Assembly (NCBI GenBank): GCA_023238725.1
Contig: CM041535.1
Span: 1,022,001 to 1,086,000, forward strand
Length of the DNA: 64,000 nt
Direction: 5' to 3'
DNA from: Scortum barcoo
Lineage: Eukaryota > Chordata > Actinopteri > Centrarchiformes > Terapontidae
A program made the translations under genes and the position numbers. Below the pieces are notes generated by a model that worked only from the letters and a program-made list of their open reading frames with translations, was not told where the DNA came from and ran no database searches. Below are positions 61,415 to 64,000 of this stretch, one piece after another. The first letter of the stretch is position 1; the number at the start of each line of letters is the position of its first letter.

Positions 61415-64000
61415 CATCGTCACTAGGTGACACAAAGCATGAGGATTCCTGTTGCTGTGGTGGTTGTATGGCTCACCTGGACCAAATGATGCCATATGTG
61501 AATGATGTAGAATATTTGGCACTTCTGTACATGTGAAGCACTCAGGGTGTTCTGAGATGAGGTGGATAATGTTATTTTTCCTAACAGTTAGAATAAGATT
61601 AGTGATACTGTGTTCAGTGTAGCCATGCAATCTATATATTCCATAAGTTTCCCCATTACAGAATTTCATAAAGGAAAAAATACTTTTTCTGACAAATCAA
61701 GGCTGAATTACCAACTGGGCGTAGCAACTACCTAGGGCCCCTGAAAGCCCCAGATTTACTGTTGTATGTATAATTTAGTAGTATGCTGTTGCAGAGATCC
61801 TAATTCTTAATCCCCAGTGCAGTTTGGATCAATGGATGCAATGGATTCTACACTTCCCATAATGTGAGTTCATAACTGTCATTAGACCCTCCCTGCCTGT
61901 AAATGGGCATGTCTTTCAAATGTCAGGCCCACAGTTTGTACTGCAGGCTTTCTGTAATACATTTGATATCTTATAGTTCAAGCTGTAACAGCCCTGGTGA
62001 CATCACTATGACATCAGACAAAGCTCAATTTGATCAACAAAAGACATTGTACAGCAGTTTTCATGCGCTGATCAGTACTCAACATGGTGAGTAAACTGAC
62101 TTATATGTGTAAAATCTGTCCCTGTTTAATCTGTTCATTGAAACGAAATGTATATAATAGTAATCAATAATTTAAAGAAACATTGCTGCTAATAAACCTG
62201 GAAGCCTGGATTTAAACCATAGTTAGTAATCCAGTACAGGCATACTGGTTGGTTTGTGGGGCCCCAGGCAAAACATAATTAAACTGTCTTAACCTGCTGT
62301 ACTGTACTTAAGGGGGCTGCACAATAGATTTTCCCCATCCCTCTAGTAGTTTGATATGTCCCTGAAAGCCAGAACTCTATAGTCTATAGAATGTCAATTC
62401 TGAAACTAGGGCTAATGAGTTAAAGTAGAGCGAAGTGAAGTCCTGACACCTGACAGCTTTCACGCTGACCTTTGACCATCATCAGTCGGAGCTGTGACTT
62501 GTAACAGGCAGAAACAAAATGAGGCAACAAAATGGCTACAGCCACACTGTGAGAGTGTGGAGCTCTGAACAACAATCTAAATCTGGTCTGAATTCTTTGT
62601 AGTGTACCCTGTGGAGTTTTCCTGTAAATAAACAAAGAGGAGAAATAACATGAAACAAAACTCGCAGCAGTGCATTTTGTGTATTCTACAGGTCTAAGAA
62701 AAGATTAAAACTGTTTGATGTTTGTCACTTTTAGTTGTTTATTACCTCAGTTAGCTCATAGATTAGATAAAAAACAATGGTCAATCAACAGCTATAGCAT
62801 GGATTCAGTGAAAACCACCACAATTTAGCAAGTTCAAGGGTGAATTTTGATATATCCCATGAAATGATATGGTCATGTTTTACTTCACAGGTCTGTAATT
62901 TTTAAGATGTTTCCTGAAAAGAACTGTTGAATTTGGTGTCATAATAGGGGAAATGGTCAAAGTGTTCAGTTGGCACACTTTTAATAAATTCATTTTAACT
63001 AAAGGCGTCGTCTGCTGTTCTAATTTCAATCCAATTTTGTCAAATTCAGTGAACATCTCCTCATGGTCTGCTGACTGGTGTTCATATAGCCCTGGCCCTA
63101 CTCAGACCAGACCACCAACCTGCTGTTATTCTCATCAAATATCAACACTTTGTCACAAGAGTTTGATCATTTGTGTTTACTATGATTATTTCTCTCACCA
63201 CCTGTCTCTGGAGAGTGGCAGTTTCATCAGTGCTGTGTCAAACAGCAGTGTGGTGTGACTACAGCAGGATGGTCCCAAAATCAACACATTCTGATGTGGT
63301 TGAATTCAACGAAACATCAAAAGGATGCCAAAACATCAAATTTTAACAAGCTTTCTCCAGGACTGCAGAGCCACAACTAGCTTAGAGGATCTAGAGGAGC
63401 ACAGTAGAATAGCTGAGTATACAAATATGAGAAATTTTCTACAGGCCAAAACAATATTCAACATATATGTACATAAGTTAATAAAGCAATTGACTGACAG
63501 AAAATTTTGATAATACCTCTTCAAAATGTGAGGATGATGTGAGGATTTCCTGTGCTTCTTTTTTATATACCATGGACTCTGGGTAATGGGATGGATATTT
63601 TCATGACTTTTTTGACTTTTTAAGAGAGTAAAATATGAATTAATATTAATTAGCCCTGGAAAAAAAATCACTGAAGATGCACAGCATGATATCGGTGTTA
63701 CACCTTTTTATCAAAAAATAAAAAATAATGAAAATGTAGTGTGTTTGAATTCATTAAGATGATAATGTGTTAGAGATGGTTGTTCTCTGATTTTGCATTA
63801 AAAAAAACTTGCTACATGGTGATTCTGTAGTCTATGACTCATTTATTCTTACTAGAAAACTTTAAAAGAACCTTGATGGATTAATTTCAGTGTCAGAAAA
63901 CAACTTTACATTTATCCAGCGGTGTAAATGTAAAGTGGCCATACAGTGTAACACCTGTAATGTAATCTAATAGAACAGCTCTGTGATCAAATCTCTTTTA
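61415..64000. other. sdf2l1 3' UTR and downstream DNA, no gene recognised
   Basis: Plus-strand AATAAA hexamers at 62191-62196 and near 62627 are candidate polyadenylation signals for sdf2l1. The remaining sequence is AT-rich, with only short open frames and no transposon ends or RNA genes that I can support. Confidence 0.5.

Overview
This window is nuclear DNA from a bony fish, most likely a teleost. Five multi-exon protein genes have vertebrate exon-intron structure, GT-AG introns of about 80 bp to 3 kb, and spliced products matching known vertebrate families. The repeats are also typical of ray-finned fish: a Ty3/gypsy chromovirus-type LTR element, L2/CR1-like LINEs, a Tc1-like transposon, PIF/Harbinger DNA and many CA, AT and GA microsatellites. 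All exon boundaries were assigned by hand from splice motifs, reading phase and family similarity, without alignment software. The species was not determined.

Layout. Positions 1-1557 hold no recognisable gene. Positions 1558-7411 are one wrecked Ty3/gypsy element carrying two nested insertions: a 570-bp Harbinger-like MITE (1948-2517) and a 5'-truncated L2-like LINE (about 4497-6757). From 12 kb to 50 kb five genes lie head-to-tail on the minus strand: ankrd34b (12297-14106, noncoding exon near 17.2 kb), dhfr (20354-25040, 6 exons, 189 aa), gtf2h2 (25926-30880, 14 coding exons, 393 aa), ocln (34808-41380, 8 coding exons, about 474 aa) and marveld2 (45196-50103, 6 coding exons, 592 aa). From 53.7 kb comes a transposon-rich stretch: a frameshifted Tc1-like element, an antisense solo LTR, and a minus-strand Harbinger transposase relic. 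A plus-strand sdf2l1 gene (58834-61414, 3 exons, 214 aa, ending HDEL) follows. Positions 61415-64000 show no further gene.

The genes do not form an operon-like pathway, but two neighbours are functionally linked. Occludin and tricellulin are paralogous tight-junction MARVEL proteins sitting about 1.9 kb apart, and their C-terminal occludin/ELL exons still share an identical 172-nt exon in the same phase. The linkage of ankrd34b, dhfr, gtf2h2, ocln and marveld2 recalls human 5q13-q14. Two things differ from what I recall of the human locus: dhfr is not paired head-to-head with msh3, and no RAD17 gene is visible between ocln and marveld2.

Points most worth a second look: an isolated, still-open copy of gtf2h2 exon 5 upstream of the gtf2h2 promoter; two near-perfect short-loop palindromes, both in LINE-derived DNA, that look like template-switch scars; an exact MITE insertion beside the gypsy protease active site; an occludin N-terminus without the usual proline-rich PPxY segment; and the conserved ELL exon architecture. 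I found no CRISPR array, tRNA or rRNA, and no clear new biological system.
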